The notes beneath the pieces are model-generated. The model was not told the DNA's origin, ran no database searches, and saw only the letters and a list, made by a program, of their open reading frames with translations. 64,000 nucleotides of DNA, taken from assembly GCF_013415845.1 (NCBI RefSeq), contig NZ_CP058907.1:2170001-2234000 (forward strand), given 5' to 3'. Of this stretch, positions 1 to 9,850 are shown in pieces. Source of the stretch: Rhodopseudomonas palustris. Lineage in GTDB: Bacteria > Pseudomonadota > Alphaproteobacteria > Rhizobiales > Xanthobacteraceae. The stretch's first letter is position 1. Each line of letters starts with the position of its first letter. The translations under genes and the position numbers were made by a program.

Positions 1-597
1 CAGCCGTTCCGCAATCCCCGGCGGCATCTCACGCGTCGGCTGCGGCGCTGCGGCAGCTTGCAGCTTCGGCAGGATGTCTTCGACCTTGTCCGCTTTCAGA
101 ATCTCGACCGCGAGGTTGGGGCGGATGAAGGCGGTGCTGCGCATGTGCGCCAAGAGTTCGAGCAGCGGCTGCCAGAAACCGTCGATGTCGGCGATCAGGA
201 TCGGCTTGGTGTGACGGCCAAGCTGTTGCCAGGTCATCTGCTCGACGAGTTCTTCGAGCGTGCCGATGCCGCCTGGTAAAGCTACGAAGGCGTCGGATCG
301 CTCGAACATCAGCCGCTTCCGCTCGTGCATGTCTTCAGTGACGATCAGCTCACTGACGCGACCGAGCGCAATCTCCTTGGCGCTGAGAAAGCCTGGAATG
401 ATGCCGGTAACCGCGCCGCCGTGATCGAGCACTGCGTTGGCGACCGCGCCCATCAGCCCGATCGCGCCGCCGCCGTACACCAGCCCGACGCCGTGCTCGG
501 CGAGTTCCTTGCCGAAGGCCGTCGCTGCTTCGAGAAATCGGGGATTGCTGCCGGGGCCGGAGCCGCAATAGACGCAGACGGTCTTGATCTTGCTCAT
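1..597 (-). CDS. LOG-family (lysine decarboxylase-like) protein, 3' end outside window
   Basis: The reading frame starts with ATG at 597 (MSKIKTVCVYCGSG) and stays open to base 1, so the C-terminus is cut off by the window edge. It shows the LOG-family features: an N-terminal Rossmann strand with the CGSG turn, a YGGGAIGLMGAVA segment, and the signature PGGIGTLEE around residues 105-115. Members act as cytokinin-riboside 5'-monophosphate phosphoribohydrolases or related nucleotide-5'-monophosphate nucleosidases in the cytoplasm; many are misannotated as lysine decarboxylases. The 199 visible codons cover most of a typical family member. It is divergent from the downstream ABC exporter. The family is clear; the exact substrate is not. 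Confidence 0.9.
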   Translation of the reverse strand, partial: MSKIKTVCVYCGSGPGSNPRFLEAATAFGKELAEHGVGLVYGGGAIGLMGAVANAVLDHGGAVTGIIPGFLSAKEIALGRVSELIVTEDMHERKRLMFERSDAFVALPGGIGTLEELVEQMTWQQLGRHTKPILIADIDGFWQPLLELLAHMRSTAFIRPNLAVEILKADKVEDILPKLQAAAAPQPTREMPPGIAERL

Positions 598-717
598 GGT
601 GGCGGATGTAGCACCGCGGGATGACAGCGTCAAGACGACCTCCGCCATGCCTCTGCAACAGCCTGTTATGTCGCAAAGAATCGCATCTCAGGGTGCACGT
701 CGGGAACGAAACACTAT

Positions 718-792
718 ATGAAGGCGGACCCGATGGACGATGTCGTTCGCGAGCATGGATTCGGCTCTGCGGACCTTTTCAGGCAGCTTTGA
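718..792 (+). CDS. Possible 24-residue upstream ORF coupled to the ABC exporter
   Basis: An ATG at 718 opens 24 codons (MKADPMDDVVREHGF...) that end in TGA at 790-792. The last A of this stop is the first base of the exporter ATG at 792, a TGATG junction typical of translational coupling. There is no clear Shine-Dalgarno sequence ahead of 718, and such short frames occur by chance, so this is only a candidate small peptide or regulatory uORF. Confidence 0.25.
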   Translation: MKADPMDDVVREHGFGSADLFRQL

Positions 793-2747
793 TGGCTCAC
801 CCACACTCGCATTCGAGCAGCGGCTCTCCTGTCGCGATTCCGGAAGACAAGATCGCACAGAAGGCGACGCTCGGCGGCACCCTGATGCATCTGTGGCCGT
901 ATATCTGGCCCGGCGACAGGTCCGATCTGAAGATGCGGGTGGTGTGGGCGATCGTGCTGCTGATCGCCGCCAAGGCGGCGACGCTGATCGTTCCGTTCAC
1001 CTTCAAATGGGCGACCGACGCGCTGACCGGCGCTGATACCGCACCGATCGAGCCGTCGAACTGGACGCTTTGGCTGATCGCGTCACCGCTGGCGCTGACG
1101 GCGAGCTACGGTTTGGTTCGTGCTTTGATGGCGGTGCTGACGCAATGGCGTGACGGCATCTTCGCCAAGGTCGCGATGCACGCGGTGCGCAAGCTGGCGT
1201 ACCGGACCTTCGTGCACATGCACGATCTGTCGCTGCGGTTTCACCTCGAGCGCAAGACCGGCGGTCTGACCCGCGTGCTGGAGCGTGGCCGGCTCGGCAT
1301 CGAAGTGATCGTGCGGATGGTGATCCTGCAGCTGGTGCCGACCATCATCGAGCTGTCGCTGGTGATGGCGGTGCTGCTGTGGCAGTTCGACTGGCGCTAC
1401 GTCGCGGCCGTGATGGTCACCGTGGTGTTCTACATGCTGTACACCTACAAGGCGACCGAGTGGCGGATCGGCATCCGCCGCCGCATGAACGATTCCGACA
1501 GCGACGCCAATCAGAAGGCAATCGACTCGCTGCTCAACTACGAGACGGTGAAGTATTTCGGCGCCGAGGAGCGCGAGGCGAAGCGCTACGACAAGTCGAT
1601 GCGGCACTATGAGGATGCCAGCGTCGCGACCTATACGTCGCTGGCGGTCCTCAACGCCGGGCAGGCGGTGATCTTCACCTTCGGCCTGACCGCGACGATG
1701 CTGATGTGTGCCTCGGGCGTCCGCAACGGCACCAACACCGTCGGCGACTTCGTGATGATCAATGCGATGATGATTCAGCTGTATCAGCCGCTGAATTTCA
1801 TGGGCATGGTGTATCGCGAGATCAAGCAGGCGATCATCGACATCGAGAAGATGTTCGCGGTGTTGTCGCGCAAGCCGGAGGTCGAGGATCGCGCCGGCGC
1901 CAAGCCGTTGGCGGTCGAAGCCGGCACCGTGCGGTTCGAGGACGTGAAGTTCGCTTATGATCCGGCGCGGCCGATCCTGAAGGGCCTCAACTTCGAGGTC
2001 CCGGCCGGCAAGACGGTGGCGATCGTCGGCCCGTCGGGCGCCGGCAAGTCGACGATCTCGCGGCTGCTGTTCCGGCTGTACGACGTCTCGGGCGGCCGCA
2101 TCCTGATCGATGGTCAGGACATCCGCAGCGTCACCCAGACCTCGCTGCGCGCGGCGATCGGGATGGTGCCGCAGGACACCGTGCTGTTCAACGACACCAT
2201 CCGCTACAACATCCGCTACGGCCGCTGGGACGCCACCGATGCCGAGGTGGAGGAGGCCGCCAAGACCGCGCAGATCGACGCCTTCATCAAGGCGTCGCCG
2301 AAGGGCTACGACACCGAAGTCGGCGAGCGCGGGCTGAAGCTCTCGGGCGGCGAGAAGCAGCGGGTGGCGATTGCGCGAACGGTTCTCAAGGCGCCGCCGA
2401 TTCTGGTGCTCGACGAAGCGACCTCGGCGCTCGACAGCCACACCGAGCACGAGATCCAGGGCGCGCTGGAGCGTGTGGCACAAAACCGCACCTCGCTGGT
2501 GATCGCGCACCGGCTTTCGACCATCGTCGGGGCCGATGAGATCATCGTGCTCGATCAGGGGCGGATCGCCGAACGCGGCACCCATTCGCAATTATTGGCA
2601 GCGGGCGGGCTCTACGCCAGCATGTGGAACAGGCAGCGCGAGGCCGAAGAGGCGCGCGAGCGGCTGGCGCTGATCGGCGACGATGATTCACCGGTTCGTA
2701 AGCCGGAAATCGACGACGATCTGGCAACTTCGGCGGCGGCGGAGTAA
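792..2747 (+). CDS. ABC exporter of the Atm1/HMT type, fused membrane and ATPase domains
   Basis: This 651-residue half-transporter has a His-rich N-terminus (MAHPHSHSSS), about six membrane helices (residues 55-330, ABC type-1 exporter fold) and a C-terminal ATPase. The ATPase carries Walker A GPSGAGKS (about residue 413), Q-loop, signature LSGGEKQR (about 516), Walker B ILVLDEATS and the H-loop IAHRLST. The membrane part resembles Atm1/ABCB7/HMT1 exporters (for example NYETVKYFGAE), which move glutathione-linked sulfur or metal conjugates across the inner membrane. The frame is open further upstream, but ATG 792 gives the family-like N-terminus. The His-rich start could bind metal. Substrate is inferred from family only. 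Confidence 0.88.
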   Translation: MAHPHSHSSSGSPVAIPEDKIAQKATLGGTLMHLWPYIWPGDRSDLKMRVVWAIVLLIAAKAATLIVPFTFKWATDALTGADTAPIEPSNWTLWLIASPLALTASYGLVRALMAVLTQWRDGIFAKVAMHAVRKLAYRTFVHMHDLSLRFHLERKTGGLTRVLERGRLGIEVIVRMVILQLVPTIIELSLVMAVLLWQFDWRYVAAVMVTVVFYMLYTYKATEWRIGIRRRMNDSDSDANQKAIDSLLNYETVKYFGAEEREAKRYDKSMRHYEDASVATYTSLAVLNAGQAVIFTFGLTATMLMCASGVRNGTNTVGDFVMINAMMIQLYQPLNFMGMVYREIKQAIIDIEKMFAVLSRKPEVEDRAGAKPLAVEAGTVRFEDVKFAYDPARPILKGLNFEVPAGKTVAIVGPSGAGKSTISRLLFRLYDVSGGRILIDGQDIRSVTQTSLRAAIGMVPQDTVLFNDTIRYNIRYGRWDATDAEVEEAAKTAQIDAFIKASPKGYDTEVGERGLKLSGGEKQRVAIARTVLKAPPILVLDEATSALDSHTEHEIQGALERVAQNRTSLVIAHRLSTIVGADEIIVLDQGRIAERGTHSQLLAAGGLYASMWNRQREAEEARERLALIGDDDSPVRKPEIDDDLATSAAAE

Positions 2748-2795
2748 TCGTGTTGCAGCGCCATGCAACAGGCTTTCGAAGTTAGGGGACGTCCG

Positions 2796-3494
2796 ATGTC
2801 CATCGTCAATTCCGTTCGCGCCCAGATCCCGCCGATCCATCGGGAGGGTTATCCGTTCGTCGGTGGCTTCGCGCTGGTGACGCTGATTCTGTTCTGGATC
2901 TGGTCGCCGCTCGGCTGGATCGGCACCGTGCTGACCATCTGGTGCGCCTATTTCTTCCGTAATCCGGCCCGGACCACCCCGGTGCGTGACGGGCTGGTGG
3001 TGTCGCCGGCCGACGGCCGCGTCTCGATGGTGGTCGACATCATCCCGCCGCCGGAGCTCGGCCTTGGCGCCAAGCCGCTGCCGCGGGTCTCGATCTTCAT
3101 GAGCGTGTTCAACTGCCACGTGAATCGCAGCCCGGTCGCCGGCCGGATCGAGCGGATCGTGTATTCGCCCGGCAAGTTCATCAACGCCGAGCTCGACAAG
3201 GCCAGCGAAGACAACGAGCGCAATTCGATGGTGCTGTCGACCGAGCACGGCCAGATCGGCGTGATCCAGATCGCCGGCCTGATCGCCCGGCGGATCGTGT
3301 CGTTCGTCCGTGAGGGCCAGCCGCTGGTCGCCGGCGAGCGCTTCGGCCTGATCCGGTTCGGCTCGCGGCTCGACGTTTACCTGCCCGAGGGCACCAAGCC
3401 ACTGGTCGCCGAAGGCCAGACCGCGATCGCCGGCGAGACCATCCTGGCCGATCTCAAGGGCGGCGACGCTGGACGGACTTACCGGACCGACTAA
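2796..3494 (+). CDS. psd: Phosphatidylserine decarboxylase proenzyme
   Basis: This 232-residue protein is of the short PSD class. It has an N-terminal membrane hairpin (residues about 22-52), then [10 protein letters not shown] and the [14 protein letters not shown] segment, and ends with the self-cleavage site RFGS, where Ser190 would become the pyruvoyl cofactor. It converts phosphatidylserine to phosphatidylethanolamine at the inner membrane. ATG 2796 was preferred over 2763 because it starts just before the conserved region. It is directly upstream of pssA, which makes its substrate, so the two form a pathway operon (gap 29 bp). Confidence 0.95.
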   Translation: MSIVNSVRAQIPPIHREGYPFVGGFALVTLILFWIWSPLGWIGTVLTIWCAYFFRNPARTTPVRDGLVVSPADGRVSMVVDIIPPPELGLGAKPLPRVSIFMSVFNCHVNRSPVAGRIERIVYSPGKFINAELDKASEDNERNSMVLSTEHGQIGVIQIAGLIARRIVSFVREGQPLVAGERFGLIRFGSRLDVYLPEGTKPLVAEGQTAIAGETILADLKGGDAGRTYRTD

Positions 3495-3523
3495 CATCCA
3501 GGCCCGCCGGCCCGAAGGTTGCC

Positions 3524-4438
3524 ATGATGGCCGAGCAGGATGGTGGTTCCGAGACGAGAGCGAAACCGATGCCTTTCGATCTGAATTCCCCTGAGACGCC
3601 GCGTCGCCGGTTCGGGCCGATTCCGGTGCGCCTGCTCGTGCCTAACGTCATCACCCTGCTGGCGATCTGCGCCGGCCTGACCGCGATCCGCCTCTCCACT
3701 GAGGGGCGGATGGAACTGGCGGTCGCGGCGATCGTGTTCGCGGCGGTGCTCGACGGTATCGACGGCCGCGTCGCCCGGATGATCAAGGGCCAGTCGAAAT
3801 TCGGCGCCGAGCTCGACAGCTTGGCGGATTTCGTCAATTTCGGCGTCGCGCCGGGCCTGATCCTGTATTTCTGGCAGCTCCACGATTTGAACAACGTCGG
3901 CTGGATCGCCGCGATGGTGTTTGCGATCAGCGGCGGCCTGCGGCTGGCGCGGTTCAACGCCACCATGGACGACCCCAACAAGCCGGCGTTCGCCGCCAAC
4001 TTCTTTACTGGCGTACCGGCTCCGGCCGGCGCCATCACCGTGTTGCTGCCGGTCTATATGGGCTTCCTCGGCGCGCCGACGCCGCCGGCGGTGCTGACCG
4101 CGGTCTATACGCTGCTGATCGCGTTCCTGATGGTGTCGCGGCTGCCGGTGTTCTCCGGCAAGACGGTGAAGATGCGGGTGGCGCCGGAAATGGTGCTGCC
4201 GCTGTTCGTCTCGGTGGTGTTGTTCATCGCGCTGCTGATCGGCTACCCGTGGCACATCCTGTCGGCCTGCTCGGTGCTGTACCTGCTCAGCCTGCCGGTC
4301 GGCTGGCGGTCGTATCGCGACCATCAGCGCAATGCCGCCGCGGACAAGGGCAAAGGCGCGCCTTCGGGGCAGAAACCGACCCTGGTCGTGAACGATCCCG
4401 TCCCACGCGACGACGACCGCCCGGCGCGGCTGAACTGA
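3524..4438 (+). CDS. pssA: CDP-diacylglycerol--serine O-phosphatidyltransferase
   Basis: This 304-residue integral membrane enzyme makes phosphatidylserine from CDP-diacylglycerol and serine. It carries the CDP-alcohol phosphotransferase signature: DGIDGRVAR, an 8-residue spacer region, then GAELDSLADFVNFG with the metal-binding Asp residues. Several hydrophobic helices follow (residues 150-280). A GAAGG-like ribosome site lies 5 bases before ATG 3524; a second in-frame ATG is at 3527. The C-terminal tail of about 40 residues is polar. The product feeds Psd encoded just upstream. Confidence 0.95.
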   Translation: MMAEQDGGSETRAKPMPFDLNSPETPRRRFGPIPVRLLVPNVITLLAICAGLTAIRLSTEGRMELAVAAIVFAAVLDGIDGRVARMIKGQSKFGAELDSLADFVNFGVAPGLILYFWQLHDLNNVGWIAAMVFAISGGLRLARFNATMDDPNKPAFAANFFTGVPAPAGAITVLLPVYMGFLGAPTPPAVLTAVYTLLIAFLMVSRLPVFSGKTVKMRVAPEMVLPLFVSVVLFIALLIGYPWHILSACSVLYLLSLPVGWRSYRDHQRNAAADKGKGAPSGQKPTLVVNDPVPRDDDRPARLN

Positions 4439-4588
4439 CCGCGCCGCGACCCCTGCCTGATGCGGTGGTGCCACCGCAGCGGCGCCCCTTGGGCGGTATT
4501 CTGAAACTCGCTATAGGGCAGGGCTGTCGCCGATATTGAACGGTCGCCGCCAACGGACGGCCGGGTCTGGCGACGCTGGAGGACGCCC

Positions 4589-5308
4589 GTGAGCCAACCT
4601 GATTCCGGTCCTGTGCCGGCCGCCGTGCTCGAAGCCCTGGCCCGCTACGACACCCCCACGATCTGCAACGCCATGGAAGTGATCGCCCCCGAGCGGCGCG
4701 CGATCGGCTTTACGACCCGACCGCTGGTCTGCCCGTTCCCGCAGCTTCCGCCGATCGTCGGCTATGCCCGCACTGCGACCATCCGCGCCACCGTACCGTC
4801 CAGCCTGCCGCCGGCCGAGCGCCGAGCTAAGCAAATGGCCTATTACGAATATGTCGGCTCCGGCATCGGCCCCCGCATCAGCGTGATCCAGGACATCGAC
4901 GGACCGGATGCCGGGTTCGGGGCGTTCTGGGGCGAGGTCAACAGCGCCGTGCACAAGGCGCTCGGCTGCCTCGGCGTGATCACCGACGGCTCGATCCGCG
5001 ACGTGCCGCAATGGGCACCGGGCTTCCAGGCGCTGGCCGGCTCGATCGGCCCCTCCCATGGTCACGTTCACGTCACCGGCTTCGGAGCCGAAGTACGGGT
5101 CGCCGGCATGACGGTGTGTGACGGCGATCTGATCCACGCCGACAGCCATGGCGCGGTGGTGATCCCGCACCATCTGGCTGCGCACCTGCCGGAGGCGGCC
5201 GAACTCTGCGGCCGGCGCGAGGTCCCGATCCTCGAAGCCGCGCGAAGCGCGGAGTTCTCCCTCGACAAGCTGAAGCAAGCGCTCGCAAAGGCTTCGGAGA
5301 TTCACTGA
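4589..5308 (+). CDS. RraA-family protein (HMG/CHA aldolase or RNase E regulator-like fold)
   Basis: The 239-residue protein has the RraA core: DTPTICNAME near the N-terminus, GVITDGSIRDVPQ in the middle, and GDLIHADSHGAVVIP toward the end. Family members are either 4-hydroxy-4-methyl-2-oxoglutarate/oxaloacetate aldolases or RraA regulators of RNase E; alphaproteobacterial single-copy genes like this are often of unknown substrate. The GSIRD Arg/Asp pair fits the aldolase-type metal and pyruvate site. It starts with GTG at 4589 behind GGAGGA and stands alone between pssA and motA. Confidence 0.82.
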   Translation: MSQPDSGPVPAAVLEALARYDTPTICNAMEVIAPERRAIGFTTRPLVCPFPQLPPIVGYARTATIRATVPSSLPPAERRAKQMAYYEYVGSGIGPRISVIQDIDGPDAGFGAFWGEVNSAVHKALGCLGVITDGSIRDVPQWAPGFQALAGSIGPSHGHVHVTGFGAEVRVAGMTVCDGDLIHADSHGAVVIPHHLAAHLPEAAELCGRREVPILEAARSAEFSLDKLKQALAKASEIH

Positions 5309-5539
5309 GTTCGGGCGACGGCGCCATTCGGCGGACCGCGGCTGTCACCGCCGCGGCGGCGCGCCCAGAAGACGGATGCTTGGTAATATTACGGGGTTGC
5401 TCGCCGCATCAGCGCTCGCGCAGCGCCGAATACTTTACCCGTCTTTAATGGCGAATGCATAGTTTCGGAACCGCTGCTCAGAACGATCAGTGCCGACGGC
5501 TCGCGCCGCGCGGCTGGTGTGTGCGCGTCGGAGTGAATA

Positions 5540-6313
5540 ATGGACATCATGACGTCAGCCGGCCTGGTCGGCGGCATCGCAGTCATTGCCGTGATGATGC
5601 TGATGGGCGGCGACGTCCATATGTTCATCTCCGAACATGCGATGATCATCATCTTCGGTGGTTCGCTCACCGCGACGATGATCCGCTTCCCGCTCAACGT
5701 GATGCTGCACGGCCTGCCGCTCGGCGCCAAATTCGCCTTCACGATGAGCCGGCTGTCGGCGCGCGATCTGGTCGATGAGCTGGCCAGCATCGCCGAGATC
5801 GCCCGTAAGTCCGGTCCGGTCGGCCTGGAAAAGGTCGAGGCCGAAGATCCGTTTCTGGCCAAGGGCATCCGCTACGTGGCCGACGGTTACGACATCGAAT
5901 TCATCCGCGATAACCTCGAGCGCGATCGCGATAACTTCCTGATGCACCTCGACGAGGGCAGCAAGATTTATCGCGCGATCGGCGACTGCGCCCCCGCGTT
6001 CGGCATGATCGGCACGCTGATCGGCATGGTGCAGATGTTCTCCAACATGTCAGACCCGTCGAAGCTCGGCCCGTTCATGGCAACGGCGCTTTTGGCGACT
6101 CTGTATGGCGCGCTGGTGGCGAACCTGTTCTGTCTGCCGATCGCCGACAAGCTGCACACCAAGAAGATCGACGAAGAGACCAACCGCACGCTGATCATCG
6201 ACGGCATCCTGATGATTCGCGACTCCAAGAGCCCGGCGCTGGTCCGTGAAATGTTGCTGGCTTACCTGCCCGAGAAGCACCGTTCGGAAGAAGACGAAGC
6301 GGTCCCGGCTTAA
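5540..6313 (+). CDS. motA: Flagellar motor stator protein MotA (MotA/TolQ/ExbB family)
   Basis: The 257-residue protein has four predicted membrane helices (two near residues 5-50, two near 150-205) and a large cytoplasmic loop between them, the PomA/MotA layout. The region GDCAPAFGMIGTLIGMVQMF and the following ALLATLYGALVANLFCLPIADKL are typical of MotA helices 3 and 4 that line the proton channel. It forms the stator with the MotB encoded 30 bp downstream. No other flagellar gene lies in the window, so this is a detached stator operon. Confidence 0.9.
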   Translation: MDIMTSAGLVGGIAVIAVMMLMGGDVHMFISEHAMIIIFGGSLTATMIRFPLNVMLHGLPLGAKFAFTMSRLSARDLVDELASIAEIARKSGPVGLEKVEAEDPFLAKGIRYVADGYDIEFIRDNLERDRDNFLMHLDEGSKIYRAIGDCAPAFGMIGTLIGMVQMFSNMSDPSKLGPFMATALLATLYGALVANLFCLPIADKLHTKKIDEETNRTLIIDGILMIRDSKSPALVREMLLAYLPEKHRSEEDEAVPA

Positions 6314-6343
6314 CCCGACCTCAGCCGATCGTCGGAAGGCGCC

Positions 6344-7168
6344 ATGGCCAAAAAGAAGAAAGCCGAAGAGCATGCCGGTGGCCACGGCTGGTTCGTCACG
6401 TTCGCCGACCTGATGGGCCTGCTGATGAGCTTCTTCGTGATGCTCGTCGCGTTCTCGACCCAGGACAAAGCCAAGCTGATGATCGTCGCCGGCTCGATGC
6501 GCGAAGCGTTTGGCGTGCAGAACGACGCGCGCTACTCCGGCATCATCGAGAACGACGGTCTGCCGACCCGCGGCAAGGTCAAGAACACCGAGCACGTCAA
6601 TCCGGAACTGTCGACCGCCAAGCCGTCGCCCGGCGAAGTGACGCGCGACGAAGGCATCAATACCAAAGAGGACCGCGAGTTCGCGCTGGCCTCTGCGTCG
6701 CTCCGGCAGGCTCTGCAGAACATGCCGGAGATCAGCGAGCTGTCGAAGAACATCATGTTCGAGGAGACCAAGCAGGGCCTCAACCTCGAGATCATGGATC
6801 AGGACGGCCGTTCGATGTTCGCCGACGGCTCCAAGGTGCCGTTCGAACGCACCCGCCTGCTACTGCAGCGGCTCGCCGTGCCGCTGCGCGCCACCCCGCT
6901 GCGGGTCACCATCGTCGGCCACACCTCGTCCGGCCTGATGCCGGAGCGTAGCGACTATAATGGCTGGGACCTGTCGTCGGACCGCGCCAATTCGGTTCGC
7001 CAGATTCTGGAGCGGGAAGGGCTGCCCGGCTCACACATCTTCGCCGTGACCGGCAAGGCCGACAGCCAGCCGCTGTTTCCCGACGACCCGTCGATCGCCG
7101 CCAATCGCCGCGTGACCATCACGCTGATGCGTGAAAGCCCGGCGTTGCCGCCCGGCATGAAGCCGTAG
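6344..7168 (+). CDS. motB: Flagellar motor stator protein MotB (OmpA-like peptidoglycan-binding domain)
   Basis: This 274-residue partner of MotA starts with a Lys-rich cytoplasmic tail, then one membrane helix WFVTFADLMGLLMSFFVML containing the expected proton-binding Asp in FADLM. A linker follows, then a C-terminal OmpA-like domain (residues about 140-265) with VTIVGHTSSG and NRRVTITLM, which anchors the stator to peptidoglycan. Spacing and order with motA indicate one transcript. The protein is slightly shorter than enterobacterial MotB. Confidence 0.9.
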   Translation: MAKKKKAEEHAGGHGWFVTFADLMGLLMSFFVMLVAFSTQDKAKLMIVAGSMREAFGVQNDARYSGIIENDGLPTRGKVKNTEHVNPELSTAKPSPGEVTRDEGINTKEDREFALASASLRQALQNMPEISELSKNIMFEETKQGLNLEIMDQDGRSMFADGSKVPFERTRLLLQRLAVPLRATPLRVTIVGHTSSGLMPERSDYNGWDLSSDRANSVRQILEREGLPGSHIFAVTGKADSQPLFPDDPSIAANRRVTITLMRESPALPPGMKP

Positions 7169-7402
7169 GCGTTTCACCCGGCCGGTTGTGGCGGCCAGCC
7201 TTTATCGTCAGCACGGCCTCGGCTTCATCGCGTGTCATCCGAATCTGATGGGGTCGATATTCGGCAGCCTCTGGTTGCATCGACTGCGGTCGGGCCGCTA
7301 GCCTGAGACGCGCCACGGTGGCAGGCTCTGTCTTTTAAGCGCTTGCCGGCGTGGCGCAGCGGCCCTTGGATCAAATCCTGCGATCGAGCGTTCTACGGCA
7401 GC

Positions 7403-9292
7403 ATGGCCCTCAGCGCGGCAACCACCGAAGCGCCTGAACAAACCGGCTTTTGGGCGCTCACCCTCGGCGGGATCGGCGTCGTTTTCGGCGATATCGGCAC
7501 CTCTCCCTTGTACGCGTTCCGCGAAGCGGTCGCCGGCGCGGCTGGCGGCGCACCGGCAAGCCGGGTGCTGGTGCTCGGGGTGCTGTCGCTGATTCTGTGG
7601 GCGCTGCTGATCGTCGTCACCGCCAAGTACGTGCTGCTGCTGCTGCGCGCCGATAACAACGGCGAGGGCGGCACGCTGTCGCTGATGGCGCTCGGCCGGC
7701 GCGCGCTGGGCCGCCGCAGCCTGTTTCTCCTGGTGCTCGGCGTGATCGGCGCCTCGATGTTCATCGGCGACTCGATGATCACGCCGGCGATCTCGGTGCT
7801 GTCGGCGATCGAGGGCTTGAAGATCGCGGCCCCCGCGCTCGAACACTACGTCGTCCCGCTGACGGTGCTGGTCCTGGTTCTGTTGTTCGGCGTGCAGAGC
7901 CACGGCACGGCGATTGTTGCGCGGTTCTTCGGCCCGGTGATGCTGGTGTGGTTCGCCACGCTGGCGGCGATGGGCGCGATGCACATCATGGACGATCCAT
8001 CGGTGCTGGCCGCCATCAACCCGTGGTACGCGGCGCAATTCCTCGCAAGCCACGGCACCATCGGGCTGGTAACGCTGGGCGCGGTGTTTCTGGCCGTCAC
8101 CGGCGGCGAGGCGCTGTACGCCGATCTCGGCCATTTCGGCCGTCGCCCGATTCAGACCGCCTGGCTCGGCTTCGTACTGCCGGCTCTGCTGATCAATTAC
8201 TTCGGCCAGGGCGCGCTTGTGCTGTCCAATCCGGCGGCGTTGGAAAATCCGTTCTACAAGATGGTGCCTGAGGCGTTGGTGCTGCCGCTGACGCTGATGG
8301 CGACGGCGGCGACGGTGATCGCCAGCCAAGCGGTGATCACCGGCGCGTTCTCGCTGATCAGCCAGGCGGTGCAACTCGGGCTGCTGCCGCGGTTCGAGGT
8401 GCGTTACACCTCCGAGACCAATGCCGGGCAGATCTACCTGCCGCGCGTCAACGCGTTGCTGCTGACCGGCGTATTGCTGCTGGTACTGCTGTTTCAGACG
8501 TCCAGTCGGCTCGCCTCCGCCTATGGCATTGCGGTGTCCACCACGATGGTGGTCGACGGCATCATGGGCTTCGTGGTGATCTGGAAGCTGTGGCGCTGGA
8601 GTTGGCCGGCTGCGGCGCTGGTCATCCTGCCGTTGGTGCTGGTCGATGCGATGTTCTTCAGCGCCAATCTGCTGAAGCTGCTCGACGGCGCCTGGGTGCC
8701 GCTGCTGTTCGGGCTGGCGATGGCCGCGGTGATCTGGACCTGGCGGCGCGGCGTCGCGCTGCTGATGATCAAGTCACGTCGTGCCGAGGTACCGCTCGAC
8801 GATCTGATCGGCAGCCTGGAGAAACACCCGCCGCACATCGTCAAGGGCACCGCGGTGTTTTTGACCGCCGACGCCGAATTTGTCCCGCCGGCGCTGCTGC
8901 ACAATCTCAAGCACAACAAGGTGCTGCACGAGCACAACGTGATCCTGACGATCGAGACGATGCACACCCCGCGGGTCGAAGCGGCCGACCGGATCCGGCT
9001 GGTGAAGGTGAGCGAGAAGTTCAGCAAGGTGGCGTTGCGGTTCGGGTTCATGGAAACCCCGAACGTGCCGAAGGCGCTGGTGCTGGCGCGCAAACTCGGC
9101 TGGGAGTTCGACATCATGTCGACCTCGTTCTTTGTGTCGCGGCGCTCGCTGAAACCGGCCGCGCAATCCGAGATGTGGCGGTGGCAGACCAAGCTGTTCG
9201 TCGCTCTTGCCAAGTCCGCCAACGACGCCACCGACTATTTCCAGATCCCGACCGGCCGGGTGGTCGAGGTCGGCGCGCAGGTCACCATCTAG
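7403..9292 (+). CDS. kup: Low-affinity potassium uptake protein Kup (K+:H+ symporter)
   Basis: The 629-residue protein carries the Kup signature [14 protein letters not shown] close to the N-terminus and about twelve membrane helices, followed by a cytosolic C-terminal domain from about residue 460. It imports potassium with protons at the inner membrane. ATG 7403 matches the usual Kup start; the frame is open to 7343 without conserved sequence. The 234-bp region before it shows no clear gene. It is a single-gene unit. Confidence 0.95.
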   Translation: MALSAATTEAPEQTGFWALTLGGIGVVFGDIGTSPLYAFREAVAGAAGGAPASRVLVLGVLSLILWALLIVVTAKYVLLLLRADNNGEGGTLSLMALGRRALGRRSLFLLVLGVIGASMFIGDSMITPAISVLSAIEGLKIAAPALEHYVVPLTVLVLVLLFGVQSHGTAIVARFFGPVMLVWFATLAAMGAMHIMDDPSVLAAINPWYAAQFLASHGTIGLVTLGAVFLAVTGGEALYADLGHFGRRPIQTAWLGFVLPALLINYFGQGALVLSNPAALENPFYKMVPEALVLPLTLMATAATVIASQAVITGAFSLISQAVQLGLLPRFEVRYTSETNAGQIYLPRVNALLLTGVLLLVLLFQTSSRLASAYGIAVSTTMVVDGIMGFVVIWKLWRWSWPAAALVILPLVLVDAMFFSANLLKLLDGAWVPLLFGLAMAAVIWTWRRGVALLMIKSRRAEVPLDDLIGSLEKHPPHIVKGTAVFLTADAEFVPPALLHNLKHNKVLHEHNVILTIETMHTPRVEAADRIRLVKVSEKFSKVALRFGFMETPNVPKALVLARKLGWEFDIMSTSFFVSRRSLKPAAQSEMWRWQTKLFVALAKSANDATDYFQIPTGRVVEVGAQVTI

Positions 9293-9372
9293 CCGCCGGC
9301 GCGAGGGCAGGGCGGCCGGCTTCGACCAAAAGCTGCAATGCTTTCGCGGCTCGCTGCGCCTATCCAGCAAAC

Positions 9373-9828
9373 ATGCCGATGATCTCGTTGAGAAGCTTGA
9401 TTTTCCTCGCGCTAGGCGCAACCTTGGCGCCGCAATGGCCGAGCCTCGTTCTCGTTGTTGCGCTCATGGATCCAGGCAGTGCGATTGCGGGAGAAAAGAA
9501 AGTGGCAGGCCAGGTTGAAGATTTGACCCCTCAGGAGGTCGCCAAGGGTATCGCCGATGGGCGCTATCTGTTGGTCGATGTTCGCGAGCCCAACGAGGTC
9601 GCCGTAGAGGCCTATCCTGACGCCGTGGTTGTTCCGCTGTCGACCTTCGACCCCAAGGCGATCCCCGATCCGGCCGGCAAAGAGGTCGTGTTCGCCTGCC
9701 GCTCCGGCAAGCGTTCGGTGACGGCGTCGATGGCCGCCCAGGCGGCCGGGCTGCCCTATAACCGGCACCTCGCCGGCGGCATCCTGGGTTGGAAGGCGGC
9801 TGGTCTGCCGACCAAGCCGGGTCACTGA
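9373..9828 (+). CDS. Secreted rhodanese-domain sulfurtransferase-like protein
   Basis: A 151-residue protein with a probable N-terminal signal peptide or anchor (hydrophobic to about residue 38, ending in AIAG) and one rhodanese domain: LLVDVREPNEVA and the catalytic loop FACRSGKRS with the active Cys. The C-terminal HLAGGILGWKAAGLP is the usual rhodanese end. It would act in the periplasm on sulfane sulfur or as a redox or carrier protein. An alternative ATG lies two codons downstream at 9379. It precedes the aminotransferase by 22 bp, so co-transcription is likely. Confidence 0.85.
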   Translation: MPMISLRSLIFLALGATLAPQWPSLVLVVALMDPGSAIAGEKKVAGQVEDLTPQEVAKGIADGRYLLVDVREPNEVAVEAYPDAVVVPLSTFDPKAIPDPAGKEVVFACRSGKRSVTASMAAQAAGLPYNRHLAGGILGWKAAGLPTKPGH

Positions 9829-9850
9829 TCCGTACGATGACCGCCATCCG

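Noticed and set aside
1083..2591. A 502-codon minus-strand frame opposite the ABC exporter
   Set aside because: Composition artefact (His/Arg/Asp-rich); the plus-strand ATPase motifs are intact.
8590..9828. Extension of the rhodanese frame back into kup (412 codons)
   Set aside because: The first two thirds are an out-of-frame reading of kup; a signal peptide starts at ATG 9373.
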